Shown: piece by piece, positions 33,409 through 42,651 of the stretch | Numbering within the stretch: position 1 is the stretch's first letter | Layout: each line of letters starts with the position of its first letter | NCBI RefSeq assembly: GCF_014489415.1 | Contig: NZ_CP060822.1 | Location: 2,651,501 to 2,715,500 of the forward strand | Length of the DNA stretch: 64,000 nucleotides | Direction: 5' to 3' | Origin: Cylindrospermopsis curvispora GIHE-G1 | GTDB lineage: Bacteria; Cyanobacteriota; Cyanobacteriia; Cyanobacteriales; Nostocaceae | Notes under the pieces: model-generated | The model's database searches: none | The model's input: the letters and a program-made list of their open reading frames with translations, nothing else | Told to the model about the DNA's origin: nothing | Position numbers and translations under genes: made by a program

Positions 33409-35452
33409 CGCCAAAAACAATAACTAAGCCCAGAACAGCTCCGAATACAATCAGAGCATAAAACTGAGCCCGACCATTTTCTAGGTACTTGAGACCTTCA
33501 CCACTGACCAGGGTAAAAAACCCAGTCAAATTAACTGCACCATCCACAACTCGAAAATCAACTTCCATAACTTGTCGAGCTACACGACGTAAACCAAGAA
33601 CAAACACCCGATGATAGATATGGTCAAAATACCATTTATTCAACGATAACTCGTACAGAGACTGGAACTTAGCCGCGATCGCACTGGGGTCAATTTTCTT
33701 AGCCCAATACATGAGAATTGCCAAAGTAATGCCCACCACAGAAATGGCCACAGAACTACCCGCCATGAGATAAAACTCATGGGGGTCAAATTTTGCTGCT
33801 TTTTCCATTACTTCTGTCAGAGTTTCGGTTGGGGAAAAAATAAACTGCTCAAAATAGTTAGCATAGGGAGTTCCCACCAGTCCAATCAGAATAGAAGGAA
33901 TAGCCAATACTAGCAAGGGTAGAGTCATCGTCCAAGGAGACTCATGGGGTGAGTGACCATGACTTTCCAACTCGCCTTTTTTCATTGCTCCTGGTCCAAA
34001 ATTAGGTTGTAATTCCCCGCCTAACTTAGCAGTAGCTTGTTTGAGCATGGTTTTGATTGTTTGGTCATTACCCCGGAATTGACCTTCAAATGTTGAGAAA
34101 TACATTCTAAACATGTAAAAGGCGGTGATTCCAGCAGTTACCCAACCAATCAACCATAGTAGAGGATTTGCAGCAAAAGCTGCACCCAATATTTCATCTT
34201 TAGACCAGAACCCAGCAAAGGGCGGAATCCCAGCAATTGCCAAACAACCTATTAAAAAGGTAATCCCCGTGGCTGGCATATATTTCCTTAATCCGCCCAT
34301 TAAGCGCATATCCTGAGCTAAAGCTGGGTCGTGACCCACCACTCCTTCCATACCATGAATCACTGACCCAGAACCCAAAAACAGCATTGCTTTAAAATAA
34401 GCATGGGTCATCAGGTGAAATAAACCCGCACTGTAAGCACCCACTCCCATAGCCATGACCATATAACCCAATTGAGAAATGGTGGAGTAGGCCAGTCCCT
34501 TTTTAATGTCATTTTGGGTAATGGCAATAGTCGCTCCCAAAAATGCTGTAAATGCTCCCGTAAAGGCAATCACATTCATAGCAGCTGGAACGTGCTCAAA
34601 CACCGGATACATTCGCGCAATTAAAAATACACCCGCTGCCACCATTGTAGCTGCATGGATAAGCGCAGAAATCGGTGTGGGACCTTCCATCGCATCTGGG
34701 AGCCACACATGCAGGGGGAATTGGGCTGATTTGGCTACTGGACCGAGGAACACCAAAATGGCAAACAGAATGGCCAATGCATTGCTAATAGTACCCGATT
34801 CTACCAATTCTCCTAGACGATCGCCCATGATGGTAAAATCAAAGCTACCTGTGGCCCAAAACAGTCCTAGAATCCCCAGCAGTAACCCAAAATCCCCTAC
34901 TCGGTTGGTTACAAATGCCTTTTGACAGGCCTCTGCTGCTGGTTTGCGGTCATACCAAAAACCCACCAGTAGGTAGGAACACATCCCTACCAATTCCCAA
35001 AAGATGTAAACTTGTACCAAATTAGGACTCAGTACCAACCCTAACATCGAAGAGCCGAATAAACTCAGATAAGCATAAAACCGCACGTAACCTGGGTCAT
35101 GGGACATGTAGCCATCTGTGTAAATCATCACCAAGAAAGCCACCGTGGTCACCACCACTAACATCATAGCTGTCAGGTGGTCAATAGTATAGCCCATATT
35201 TAGGTGAAAGTTACCTGCTGATGCCCATTCCAGAGTAATTGTGTAGGGAGCATGACCTTGGTATTGACTCCATAACAAGACCATAGAGAGACCCATGGCA
35301 ATTCCCATCAGGGAGACAATTAGAACAGCATTTAGCTGTCGCAGGCGATTTGTTGTTTGGTTTAACGAGATTAGTCCTAGACCTACCAGCATCGCTCCTA
35401 AGAGGGGTAAAACTGGAATTATCCAGGCATACTGATAGATTACTTCCATCAC
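33401..35452 (-). CDS. ndhF: NAD(P)H-quinone oxidoreductase subunit NdhF1 (chain 5)
   Basis: Proton-pumping antiporter-like subunit of the NDH-1L complex, accepting electrons from ferredoxin into plastoquinone and serving cyclic flow around photosystem I. 683 residues with roughly 15 transmembrane helices; family segments are PISALIHAATMVAAGVFL, GLAYSTISQLGYMVMAMG and WWELVGMCSYLLVGFW-like IFWELVGMCSYLLVGFW, and a C-terminal long helix piece WYFDHIYHRVFV. Start MMEVIYQYAW; the second Met at 35449 is an option. No ndhD gene follows, unlike many cyanobacteria. Tandem decamers overlap its stop codon. Confidence 0.95.
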   Translation of the reverse strand: MMEVIYQYAWIIPVLPLLGAMLVGLGLISLNQTTNRLRQLNAVLIVSLMGIAMGLSMVLLWSQYQGHAPYTITLEWASAGNFHLNMGYTIDHLTAMMLVVVTTVAFLVMIYTDGYMSHDPGYVRFYAYLSLFGSSMLGLVLSPNLVQVYIFWELVGMCSYLLVGFWYDRKPAAEACQKAFVTNRVGDFGLLLGILGLFWATGSFDFTIMGDRLGELVESGTISNALAILFAILVFLGPVAKSAQFPLHVWLPDAMEGPTPISALIHAATMVAAGVFLIARMYPVFEHVPAAMNVIAFTGAFTAFLGATIAITQNDIKKGLAYSTISQLGYMVMAMGVGAYSAGLFHLMTHAYFKAMLFLGSGSVIHGMEGVVGHDPALAQDMRLMGGLRKYMPATGITFLIGCLAIAGIPPFAGFWSKDEILGAAFAANPLLWLIGWVTAGITAFYMFRMYFSTFEGQFRGNDQTIKTMLKQATAKLGGELQPNFGPGAMKKGELESHGHSPHESPWTMTLPLLVLAIPSILIGLVGTPYANYFEQFIFSPTETLTEVMEKAAKFDPHEFYLMAGSSVAISVVGITLAILMYWAKKIDPSAIAAKFQSLYELSLNKWYFDHIYHRVFVLGLRRVARQVMEVDFRVVDGAVNLTGFFTLVSGEGLKYLENGRAQFYALIVFGAVLGLVIVFGVT

Positions 35453-35682
35453 TCACGCCTCAAAATTTTGACCATTTGAGGACAATAATGCCATAACTTT
35501 CCCGTTGATGACTGTACATTAGGAAATGAGAGCAAATCAAAATTTTGTTTTTTTCACCCCTCCTATATCCAGGATGCAACAACTGGGCGGGAATTGCCTC
35601 ACTCACATTCTAACCCGTCTGAACTTAGGAAAGAATTGTCAGGTCACTTCCATTAATAGGACTTTCTTATGTTCAAGATACT

Positions 35683-36066
35683 TTATATGGGTACGCCTAT
35701 TTTTTTGCCTGTTTCCCTTTTTCTCTTGTCCATGTTACTAATATATCTGTATTTTATTTCTCCCAATGCTTGACGTAAATCATCCCGACTACGAAAACCC
35801 TCTAAACGTTCCCGGACAATTCCCTTTTCTATTAGTAGTAGGGTTGGTAGGGATTTCAGTCTATAGGTCGTAGACAACTTAAAATTTTGGTCGGCATTAA
35901 CCCCTACCAGTTTCACGCCTACCCCGCATTCAGCTTGAAACTGTAGCAACAAGGGGTGGATAAGACGACACAATCCACACCAGGGGGCCTCAAAATTAAC
36001 TAACACAGGTACTGAGGATTCTAAAACTTCTTCAGTAAATGTTCGATCACTAACCGATAACACCAT
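35683..36066 (-). CDS. Atypical thioredoxin, TrxC-like (WCGLC)
   Basis: 127-residue thioredoxin-fold protein. The active site is WCGLC instead of WCGPC (PWCGLCRL), with VPVLVNFEAPW before it and the cis-Pro loop SLPTLLLIEKG after it. The Leu replacing Pro should raise the redox potential. A cyanobacterial thioredoxin group called TrxC has this motif; assignment is from memory. ATG 36066 has AGAGG nearby; a 34-codon longer frame lacks homology. The extra basic tail (KRKRETGKK) after the fold is unusual. Confidence 0.82.
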   Translation of the reverse strand: MVLSVSDRTFTEEVLESSVPVLVNFEAPWCGLCRLIHPLLLQFQAECGVGVKLVGVNADQNFKLSTTYRLKSLPTLLLIEKGIVRERLEGFRSRDDLRQALGEIKYRYISNMDKRKRETGKKIGVPI

Positions 36067-36485
36067 GACGCCTCTTGATTTATAAGGTTTTTTATCACCA
36101 GCAACTATCACCGACAGGTCTAAAAAAGTCAGATTTTTACGTGAAATTGGGGTATTGACCACCCGCAATTTTTGACCTTCTTTTGCTCCGACACCAAAAA
36201 TATTTAAGGACAGTTATAAAATTACTGTCAGGATATGCATGGCATCTTATCGCATTAAACAGTTTCTATTTTTGTTATTGGTTTTATCCAAACCAAGATA
36301 TCTATCGGCTAGTCACCATGCATTAACTATGTTTTGGGTTTGCTTCATTGATAATCCGGGTAATAATTAGTATGACACAATTTGGGGATCATTAACCGCT
36401 TTTAAGAAAGGCGGATAATTTAACCAATGGTCTAGCCAACTTAGTGAAATTGAAATTCTATGGCAACAGTAGGGATCGTTGCTAA
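36067..36485. other. Intergenic region upstream of the thioredoxin gene
   Basis: About 420 bases without a believable gene. It contains a 6-bp inverted repeat GACAGT/ACTGTC at 36209-36229. A 75-codon frame on the minus strand (36367-36594) overlaps nnrU out of frame and is not supported. Promoter elements for the thioredoxin gene are not clear. Confidence 0.5.
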
Positions 36486-37202
36486 CTACCATAATACCAT
36501 ATTGCTGGCCAGGATTAACAAAGGATGAGACCACCACAATAAACCTACAAAAATGGCCACCCCCAAGTAAGCAGGACGAATAAATTCCTGCCACTTTAAC
36601 GATTGTCGACCATCAAAAATTGCTTGAAAGGGAATAACAGAAGTGCGCTGTCTGACTAGCTCAAAAGCTTCACCATATCTTTGACTCAACCGGTGATCTC
36701 CATGCCAAACTCCAAATAAATGGTGTAAAATTAAACCCAGTGATGTCACCAAAGTGAAGCTGGTGCCAATCCAAAGGGTGTGGGCAATACACCAGATCAC
36801 TTGTCCTACCATTTGTGGGTGACGAGTAATCCGAATAATACCTGTTTCATAAAGGTGGACTTGAGGCTTTTGAATGGCAGCAATTTCTAGTAAATTGAAG
36901 GTAGCAGGATATAAAAATAAGAAGGAAATGGCTGATAATACCCAAACGGTTAACTTTACTCCCCCCATATCTTGTAATTGCCATAGTTGCCAACCATCAT
37001 AACGATGATTAAAAAAGTAGCTAATTAAAACTGTTGCTAGGGGTAAGCTGACAAGTGCAAATGCGACTCGATATAATCTAGGTCCAACCTGTTTTTCTGC
37101 CCAGGGACGCAAAGCAGCACCCCCACTGTGGGCGATCGCAAAAATTAACTGTAAACCCAACATGATAAAATGACTGGTGGTCAACCAAGAATTGGAGATC
37201 AT
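36486..37202 (-). CDS. NnrU/Z-ISO family protein (15-cis-zeta-carotene isomerase-like)
   Basis: Membrane protein of 238 residues of the NnrU family, which includes plant Z-ISO acting in carotenoid synthesis. Helices at about 8-28, 45-65, 80-105, 125-150 and 215-235. Conserved histidines likely bind haem or iron: AIAHSGGAALRPW, RITRHPQMVGQVIWC, IAHTLW and LHHLFGVWHGDHRL. The ATG at 37202 is chosen over a TTG three codons earlier. It is transcribed away from rbcR, sharing a 185-base upstream region; this neighbour pair is common in cyanobacteria. Confidence 0.85.
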   Translation of the reverse strand: MISNSWLTTSHFIMLGLQLIFAIAHSGGAALRPWAEKQVGPRLYRVAFALVSLPLATVLISYFFNHRYDGWQLWQLQDMGGVKLTVWVLSAISFLFLYPATFNLLEIAAIQKPQVHLYETGIIRITRHPQMVGQVIWCIAHTLWIGTSFTLVTSLGLILHHLFGVWHGDHRLSQRYGEAFELVRQRTSVIPFQAIFDGRQSLKWQEFIRPAYLGVAIFVGLLWWSHPLLILASNMVLW

Positions 37203-37387
37203 AAAGTACAATTCGAATCCAACATTTACAATACCTCAGTGTAGCTAAGTGCAGGTAACAAATATAGAGCTAAAAATAGCTAACCGGTAAATGATATAAC
37301 AGTCATATAAATCATTGCCCATGTTACAACTACCCGCGCCAATTAATTTTGCAAGATGCTCTTTCCCTAGTTTATAGGTTAAGCCCT

Positions 37388-38395
37388 ATGTCTGACCTTC
37401 CTTTTACTTTAGACCAGTTACGCATTCTCAAAGCCATCGCCCAAGAAGGGAGCTTTAAACGTGCTGCTGAGAGTCTTTATGTCTCCCAACCAGCTGTCAG
37501 CTTGCAAGTACAAAACCTGGAACGTCAGTTGGATGTTCCCCTATTTGACCGGGGTGGGAGACGGGCCCAACTGACTGAAGCTGGACATCTCCTCCTTAAC
37601 TATGGTGAAAAAATCTTGGGTTTGTGCCAAGAAACTTGCCGTGCAATTGAGGATTTACAAAACCTTCAAGGTGGTACCCTGATTGTCGGTGCTTCTCAAA
37701 CTACGGGAACATACTTGCTACCACGCATGATTGGTATGTTTCGTCAAAAATACCCCGATGTGGCGGTACAACTTCATGTTCACTCGACCCGTCGTACAGC
37801 ATGGAGCGTGGCTAATGGACAGGTTGATTTGGCAATTATTGGTGGTGAAATACCCACGGAACTGGCAGAATATTTGGAGGTTCTCCCATACGCTGAAGAT
37901 GAATTAGCCCTGATCTTACCTACCTTCCACCCTTTTACCAAACTCCATACCATTCAAAAGGAAGACCTATATAAACTACAGTTTATTGCCCTCGATTCCC
38001 AATCTACTATCCGTAAAGTTATTGACCATGTGCTAATACGTTGTGGTCTTGATACTAGAAGATTTAAATTTGAAATGGAGCTAAATTCCATTGAAGCTAT
38101 TAAAAATGCTGTTCAATCCGGTCTGGGCGCAGCCTTTGTTTCTACCTCAGCTATTGTTAAGGAGTTACAAATGGGCATGCTCCATCGCTCAACCATTGAG
38201 GATGTAATTGTCAAACGCACACTGTGGTTGATTTTTAACCCCAATCGCTATCGTTCTAAGGCTGCAGAAGCTTTCAGTGAAGAAATTCTTCCCCGCTTTG
38301 CTAATCCCGGATGGAATGCAAATGCCTTAAAAACCTCACCACCTACTACCAGTCTGTTAGATATAGACACAGATAATGACAGTTTATTTGCATAA
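37388..38395 (+). CDS. rbcR: LysR-type regulator RbcR
   Basis: Transcription regulator of carbon-fixation genes (RuBisCO operon) in cyanobacteria and algal plastids. The 335 residues from ATG 37388 comprise a winged HTH ([40 protein letters not shown], then [15 protein letters not shown]) and a LysR substrate domain ([34 protein letters not shown]). Similar to CmpR/NdhR paralogues; the exact opening [16 protein letters not shown] favours RbcR. The 13-codon extension with an earlier start lacks homology. Confidence 0.9.
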   Translation: MSDLPFTLDQLRILKAIAQEGSFKRAAESLYVSQPAVSLQVQNLERQLDVPLFDRGGRRAQLTEAGHLLLNYGEKILGLCQETCRAIEDLQNLQGGTLIVGASQTTGTYLLPRMIGMFRQKYPDVAVQLHVHSTRRTAWSVANGQVDLAIIGGEIPTELAEYLEVLPYAEDELALILPTFHPFTKLHTIQKEDLYKLQFIALDSQSTIRKVIDHVLIRCGLDTRRFKFEMELNSIEAIKNAVQSGLGAAFVSTSAIVKELQMGMLHRSTIEDVIVKRTLWLIFNPNRYRSKAAEAFSEEILPRFANPGWNANALKTSPPTTSLLDIDTDNDSLFA

Positions 38396-38446
38396 GATTC
38401 GGAATAACTCACATTAACTTACATCCTGGGCTGCTTAATTACTTTT

Positions 38447-40291
38447 ATGGAAAACTGGCAATTTCTAATCCAGAAACAGGGCGATCGCCATTGGCAAAGT
38501 CTCGATTCCTCCCGTTTGGAAATTTCGCTGGGTAGATATAGGGTCTTGGCTCGTTCTCATCTTGTTAATCAGCAGGTGGAGGTACTAGTAACCCATTCTC
38601 TTCCCTGGACAGATCAATCTAAAAAGCTGATTGTTCAAGGTACTCGTCGGTCTAATCAGAATGGTTTGATCGCCGTTTTACCTTTTACTGACCTCCAGGA
38701 GGGAATTTGGGAATTACAATGCTGGGGAAGGGTAGGGGAGGATGAATCTTGGCAATACAGTCTGGTACTGGGGGTTTCTTCCCCTGATGAACATGGGTTA
38801 ACGGAAAATAACAGTCAGATTGATACTGAAACTGAGTATAGTGAATATGGATCTGACGATGCTGGTGGTGATCCTATTTCATCCAATATGGAAGATTTGA
38901 TCAATCAACCAGCTAGTCCTGTGTTTTCTGAAGGAAAAACTGCGGAAGAAATTTTCCAAAGAGTAATAGATTTCACCAGTCCCCAATCCCAGGGTGAATA
39001 TTTATCCGGGACATCTGTTCATCAGTCCCCATCTCTACCTCTAGAACTGTTTTTGGAACAGAATACCTACATCGTCAACTGGGGTAAGCCGTTTAGTATT
39101 AACGGTTATGGAATTTTATCAAGCAGCAAACAACTCACATCTCCCTCATTATCTCCCGTTAAAATATATCAGGTTCATCTGTCGGTTCAGGTGCGATCTC
39201 CTGGTGAATCCAAAATTCTCTTTGATTTCCCACAGCACCTCTCCACAGAAGAACTCTTACCTTTTGCTTTTAGTCACAACCTTACTATTCCCCATGACTG
39301 CATATCACAATTACTTTTGGCCACCGTAAATCTGTGTGGAAGTTTTACTCCCCATGATCAGGTTATCCTACTGGCCAGCTATCCCTTTACCATCACAGCT
39401 GAATTTGATCAGTTACTACCTCTAATCTCACAAACCTCTCTGGTACTTTCTACTTCACCGGGTCATTATACTGGGATTTTATCCCCTCCTTCATCTTCTC
39501 CATCACATCTAGGGTTAGAACTGTTTAATCTGGTCAAAAAACCCGAATTAGCCCATTTTCACGTTTTGGAACCAGCTCCTCACCAACCACTCCCTCCCAA
39601 AATTCAACCAGTATCTAAAGAGAGTAGGTTATCACTGGTACCGGTGGAAATAGACCAGGAACTTTATCCGGTAGATATGGAGTTAGGACCAACCCTGGAA
39701 GTATCAAAACAGAAGATTTTCCAACCAGAGCAGTTAAATGTTGAAACTTCACTTTTAAAGAATACTGTCAATTTACCGGGTGATGAAATAGTTATTGATG
39801 ATGTAAGTATTGATATAATTACTAATCCGGAAGAACAGGGGCAGTATGATAGTGCTAATCAATCCCTGGAGTTGGAAAAACAACCATGGAACGATGTAAA
39901 AACTGGACAAGAGATGCTAGATTCAGTAAGTCTACCTACCCCCGGACTGTTTTTACCCAGTGGTGAGTTACTAGCTGGATCTTTGATCAAGATTCGCTTA
40001 GAAGTTGATCAGATGTATCCAAACTTAACCATCAAACTATGGTTAGAAGACTGCCAAAACCGGGAGTTGTTAGATGGTCCCCATGTACTGACAGATTTCC
40101 AACCCCATTCCCTGGGAAAGTGGCAAACAATTACCCAGTTGGTTGTACCCCTGGGTTGTACCCAAATTCTCCTGGGGGCGATCGCTGTGGAGTCTAACAG
40201 TCAAAGGGAAAGTCATAAGGTCACAGCTATCAGGAACATAATGGTAAATCCACAAGCTCCCGTTCCCATATCAAATCACGATCTTTGTTAA
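38447..40291 (+). CDS. Large hypothetical cyanobacterial protein
   Basis: 614-residue protein I do not recognise. The N-terminal 110 residues look beta-rich (WQFLIQKQGDRHWQSLDSS; EILVTHSLPW-like segments; GIWELQCWGR), the middle (120-330) is rich in Ser, Pro, Gln and acidic residues, and a second beta-rich segment lies near residues 500-600 (GSLIKIRLEVDQMYPNLTIK, LLGAIAVESNSQRESHK). No signal peptide or membrane helix is clear. Low-complexity linkers suggest a scaffold. It begins 51 bases after rbcR on the same strand. Uncharacterised to my knowledge. Confidence 0.7.
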   Translation: MENWQFLIQKQGDRHWQSLDSSRLEISLGRYRVLARSHLVNQQVEVLVTHSLPWTDQSKKLIVQGTRRSNQNGLIAVLPFTDLQEGIWELQCWGRVGEDESWQYSLVLGVSSPDEHGLTENNSQIDTETEYSEYGSDDAGGDPISSNMEDLINQPASPVFSEGKTAEEIFQRVIDFTSPQSQGEYLSGTSVHQSPSLPLELFLEQNTYIVNWGKPFSINGYGILSSSKQLTSPSLSPVKIYQVHLSVQVRSPGESKILFDFPQHLSTEELLPFAFSHNLTIPHDCISQLLLATVNLCGSFTPHDQVILLASYPFTITAEFDQLLPLISQTSLVLSTSPGHYTGILSPPSSSPSHLGLELFNLVKKPELAHFHVLEPAPHQPLPPKIQPVSKESRLSLVPVEIDQELYPVDMELGPTLEVSKQKIFQPEQLNVETSLLKNTVNLPGDEIVIDDVSIDIITNPEEQGQYDSANQSLELEKQPWNDVKTGQEMLDSVSLPTPGLFLPSGELLAGSLIKIRLEVDQMYPNLTIKLWLEDCQNRELLDGPHVLTDFQPHSLGKWQTITQLVVPLGCTQILLGAIAVESNSQRESHKVTAIRNIMVNPQAPVPISNHDLC

Positions 40292-40370
40292 AAATCTTGA
40301 CCATTTGTCAAAGGGGTGAAAATTGTGCAGTAAACTCCTAAGATGACCTCGATTTTCAAGGATCCTTACT

Positions 40371-40511
40371 ATGTCAGGTTCATTATTGCCCTCTATTTTG
40401 GCTTATTCTTCATTTTTGCCTTCGATTTTCGTTCCTTTAACTGGTTTAGTTTTACCAGCAGTTGCCTTCGCTTCTTTGTTTTTATATATTGAAAGCGAAG
40501 ATATTGGCTAG
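40371..40511 (+). CDS. psaI: Photosystem I subunit VIII (PsaI)
   Basis: Thylakoid protein of 46 residues that helps bind PsaL to photosystem [21 protein letters not shown] is followed by one hydrophobic helix and ends LYIESEDIG, matching the Nostoc PsaI pattern (ending LYIEGEDVA). AAGGA lies 7 bases upstream of the ATG and a terminator follows the stop. Too short for routine gene calling, so it is easily missed. It does not share a transcript with a neighbouring photosystem gene here (psaL is not in the window). Confidence 0.9.
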   Translation: MSGSLLPSILAYSSFLPSIFVPLTGLVLPAVAFASLFLYIESEDIG

Positions 40512-40519
40512 TTGAGGCT

Positions 40520-40552
40520 CCTACCGACCCAAAAAGTCGGTGGGTGTGTTTT
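40520..40552 (+). terminator. Intrinsic terminator after psaI
   Basis: CCTACCGAC and GTCGGTGGG pair around CCAAAAA, then GTGTGTTTT. It ends the psaI transcript just before the oppositely oriented tRNA-Ser gene. Confidence 0.65.
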
Positions 40553-40562
40553 GATGCTTGAA

Positions 40563-40647
40563 CGGAGAGGGGGAGATTCGAACTCCCGGAGGTTTTAGCC
40601 TCATCCGATTTCAAGTCGGACGCAATCGACCACTCTGCCACCTCTCC
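40563..40647 (-). tRNA. tRNA-Ser (anticodon TGA)
   Basis: Minus-strand 85-nt tRNA. Acceptor GGAGAGG pairs with CCTCTCC, D-arm GCAGAGTGG..., anticodon loop CTTGAAA reading TGA between CCGA and TCGG, a long class-II variable arm (GATGAGGCTAAAACCTC) and T-loop GTTCGAATC. No encoded CCA. Overlapping protein frames on this strand are spurious. Confidence 0.95.
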
Positions 40648-40709
40648 AGATTATTAAAATATAACATACCACATCATAACCAATAATTTAATTTTTGGCA
40701 ATGGTTGGT

Positions 40710-41537
40710 CTAACTTTTGATTCCCGTAGATCCAATCCCCTGAATCAATTGCTTTTGTCCCACAAAGAATAATACTAATACTGGTACAGTAGCAATGGTA
40801 ACTGCTGCCATCATTAATGGCCAGTTATTTGTAAACTGCTCTTGAAATCCTGCTAAAGCTAGTTGTACCGTCATCAATTCTGGTCTAGTGGTAAACATTA
40901 AAGGTTTAAATAAATCGTTCCATTCACCAATAAAAGTAAATAAAAATAAAGTTACCAAGGCCGGACGTGATAAAGGTAGAAGGATATGCCAGAGGATTTG
41001 TAAGGGATTAGCTCCATCTAAAATGGCAGCTTCCTCTAATTCTAAGGGAATGGTGGCAAAATATTGGCGTAGGAGAAAAATCCCAAAGCCATTGGCGGCG
41101 GTAGGTAAAATCATTGCCCAGTAAGTGTTAATCATATTTCCCCACTTTAACAGGAGGAAAATGGGAATAACCAAGAGCTGAAAGGGAATAACCAAAGTTG
41201 CTAGAATTAGGAGCAATATAGCCTGTTTACCCCGAAATTGTAACCGAGATAGGGCGTAACCAGCTAAAGCAGAGGTAATAATCTGAAAAGCTGTAACTGC
41301 GATCGCCACTAGGGTAGAATTAGCAAAAGCCAGTAGAAACCGACCTCTTTCCCAGGACTCCAGATAATTGGCCCAAGTCCAACTTTTCCCTGTCAACCCC
41401 AGACTTTCACCCGCTGAAGAAAAAGAGGTGAGAAAAACAACGATCAAAGGTAGTAAAATGATAAGTGATCCAAGCAATAAGAGGAAAAAACTCCAAAAAT
41501 GTTTGACCTTACCATTCCAGATCAGATGCAACAACAT
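40710..41537 (-). CDS. Carbohydrate ABC transporter permease (MalG family)
   Basis: Inner-membrane permease of 275 residues. Six hydrophobic segments (first at 15-38) and the EAA loop EEAAILDGANPLQILWHILL are visible, with the terminal GSTGIKS-like end. MalG-type permeases import sugars or glycerol derivatives together with a MalF-like partner, a binding protein and an ATPase; none of those is adjacent, so it is an orphan component as often in cyanobacteria. Substrate cannot be told. Confidence 0.88.
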   Translation of the reverse strand: MLLHLIWNGKVKHFWSFFLLLLGSLIILLPLIVVFLTSFSSAGESLGLTGKSWTWANYLESWERGRFLLAFANSTLVAIAVTAFQIITSALAGYALSRLQFRGKQAILLLILATLVIPFQLLVIPIFLLLKWGNMINTYWAMILPTAANGFGIFLLRQYFATIPLELEEAAILDGANPLQILWHILLPLSRPALVTLFLFTFIGEWNDLFKPLMFTTRPELMTVQLALAGFQEQFTNNWPLMMAAVTIATVPVLVLFFVGQKQLIQGIGSTGIKS

Positions 41538-41681
41538 TGTTTATGACTCCATTTATGACTCAAAAATCATTGGTTTTTCCTAGTCTTACCATAGAAGTAA
41601 GGGTGGATGAGCGGGGTACAGAATTGTTTCTATCCTTAAAATTTCAGTCTCAATATAATAGAGTGATGGAGTAAACATATC

Positions 41682-42386
41682 ATGCAACAGCTAGTTGAAC
41701 AAATTGAAAAAACTGGTTTTCAGAGCGCGAAATATAAAGACGCTTATAGCCGAATTAATGCCATAGTAATTGAGGGTGAGCAAGAAGCACATGAAAACTA
41801 CCTCACCCTAGGCGAACTACTGCCACCAAATAAAGAGGAGCTGATCAAGTTATCTAAGATGGAAAGTAGACACAAAAAGGGTTTTGAGTCCTGCGGGCGA
41901 AATCTATCTGTTAACCCGGATATGGAATTTGCCCGTCAGTTTTTCTCCCCCCTACATAATAACTTTCAAATCGCGGCTCAACAACCTAAACCTAAAGTTG
42001 TCACCTGTCTACTGATCCAATCCCTAATTATTGAATGCTTTGCGATCGCCGCTTATAATATATATATTCCTGTAGCAGATCCGTTCGCCCGTAAAATCAC
42101 TGAGGGAGTAGTAAAAGAAGAATACACCCATCTTAACTTTGGTGAAGTTTGGTTAAAAGAGAACTTTGAAGCGTCCAAGGAGGAGCTGGAGGTGGGGAAC
42201 CGTGAAAATCTGCCCATAGTATGGCAAATGCTCAATCAAGTGGCTGACGATGCCAAGGTTTTGGGGATGGAGAAGGATGCCCTAGTGGAAGACTTTATGA
42301 TTCAATACGGAGAAGCATTAAGTAATATTGGGTTTACCACCCGTGATATCATGCGTCTTTCGGCTTACGGACTGGCAACCATATAG
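41682..42386 (+). CDS. ado: Aldehyde deformylating oxygenase (alkane synthase)
   Basis: Di-iron enzyme that converts fatty aldehydes to alkanes/alkenes plus formate. The 234 residues match the cyanobacterial ADO family closely: [76 protein letters not shown]. Iron ligands are inferred as Glu33, Glu61, His64, Glu118, Glu147 and His150. It precedes aar by 265 bases, the standard order. Product is typically heptadecane in filamentous species. Confidence 0.96.
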   Translation: MQQLVEQIEKTGFQSAKYKDAYSRINAIVIEGEQEAHENYLTLGELLPPNKEELIKLSKMESRHKKGFESCGRNLSVNPDMEFARQFFSPLHNNFQIAAQQPKPKVVTCLLIQSLIIECFAIAAYNIYIPVADPFARKITEGVVKEEYTHLNFGEVWLKENFEASKEELEVGNRENLPIVWQMLNQVADDAKVLGMEKDALVEDFMIQYGEALSNIGFTTRDIMRLSAYGLATI

Positions 42387-42651
42387 CCACAGGCCATTAA
42401 ATCCTCGGTTGTAAAACCGGGGTTAGTAATTACTAATAAGTAAGTTGCTCCAAAGAGACGGGGGTTCATTAGAGCCGTTTTTGTTTCACAAGCGTAACCT
42501 AGTTAAATATTATCCGTGCTTCCTTCTGGATACCATATTGACTGAATGGATGTCAATACATCAACAAAAAATTATGAGAAAAGATTTAGGTGTTACTATA
42601 GAAAAATTGGTTCTGATTTCTAGCTTTTAATTGCACAATCTTATATCACTA
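42387..42651 (+). promoter_or_regulatory. ado-aar intergenic region with hairpin
   Basis: CCTCGGTT/AACCGGGG (42403-42422) forms an 8-bp stem with a GTAA loop right after ado, but no U-run follows, so it may be a processing or stability element rather than a terminator. The remaining 230 bases could hold a separate aar promoter; no motif is clear. A 61-codon frame at 42445-42630 lacks support. Confidence 0.5.

Noticed and set aside
36367-36594. 75-codon minus-strand frame
   Set aside because: Out of frame with and overlapping nnrU; no domain.
40393-40641. 82-codon minus-strand frame
   Set aside because: Antisense to psaI and overlapping the tRNA-Ser gene.
42445-42630. 61-codon frame between ado and aar
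   Set aside because: No domain and no ribosome site; the gap is better explained as regulatory.
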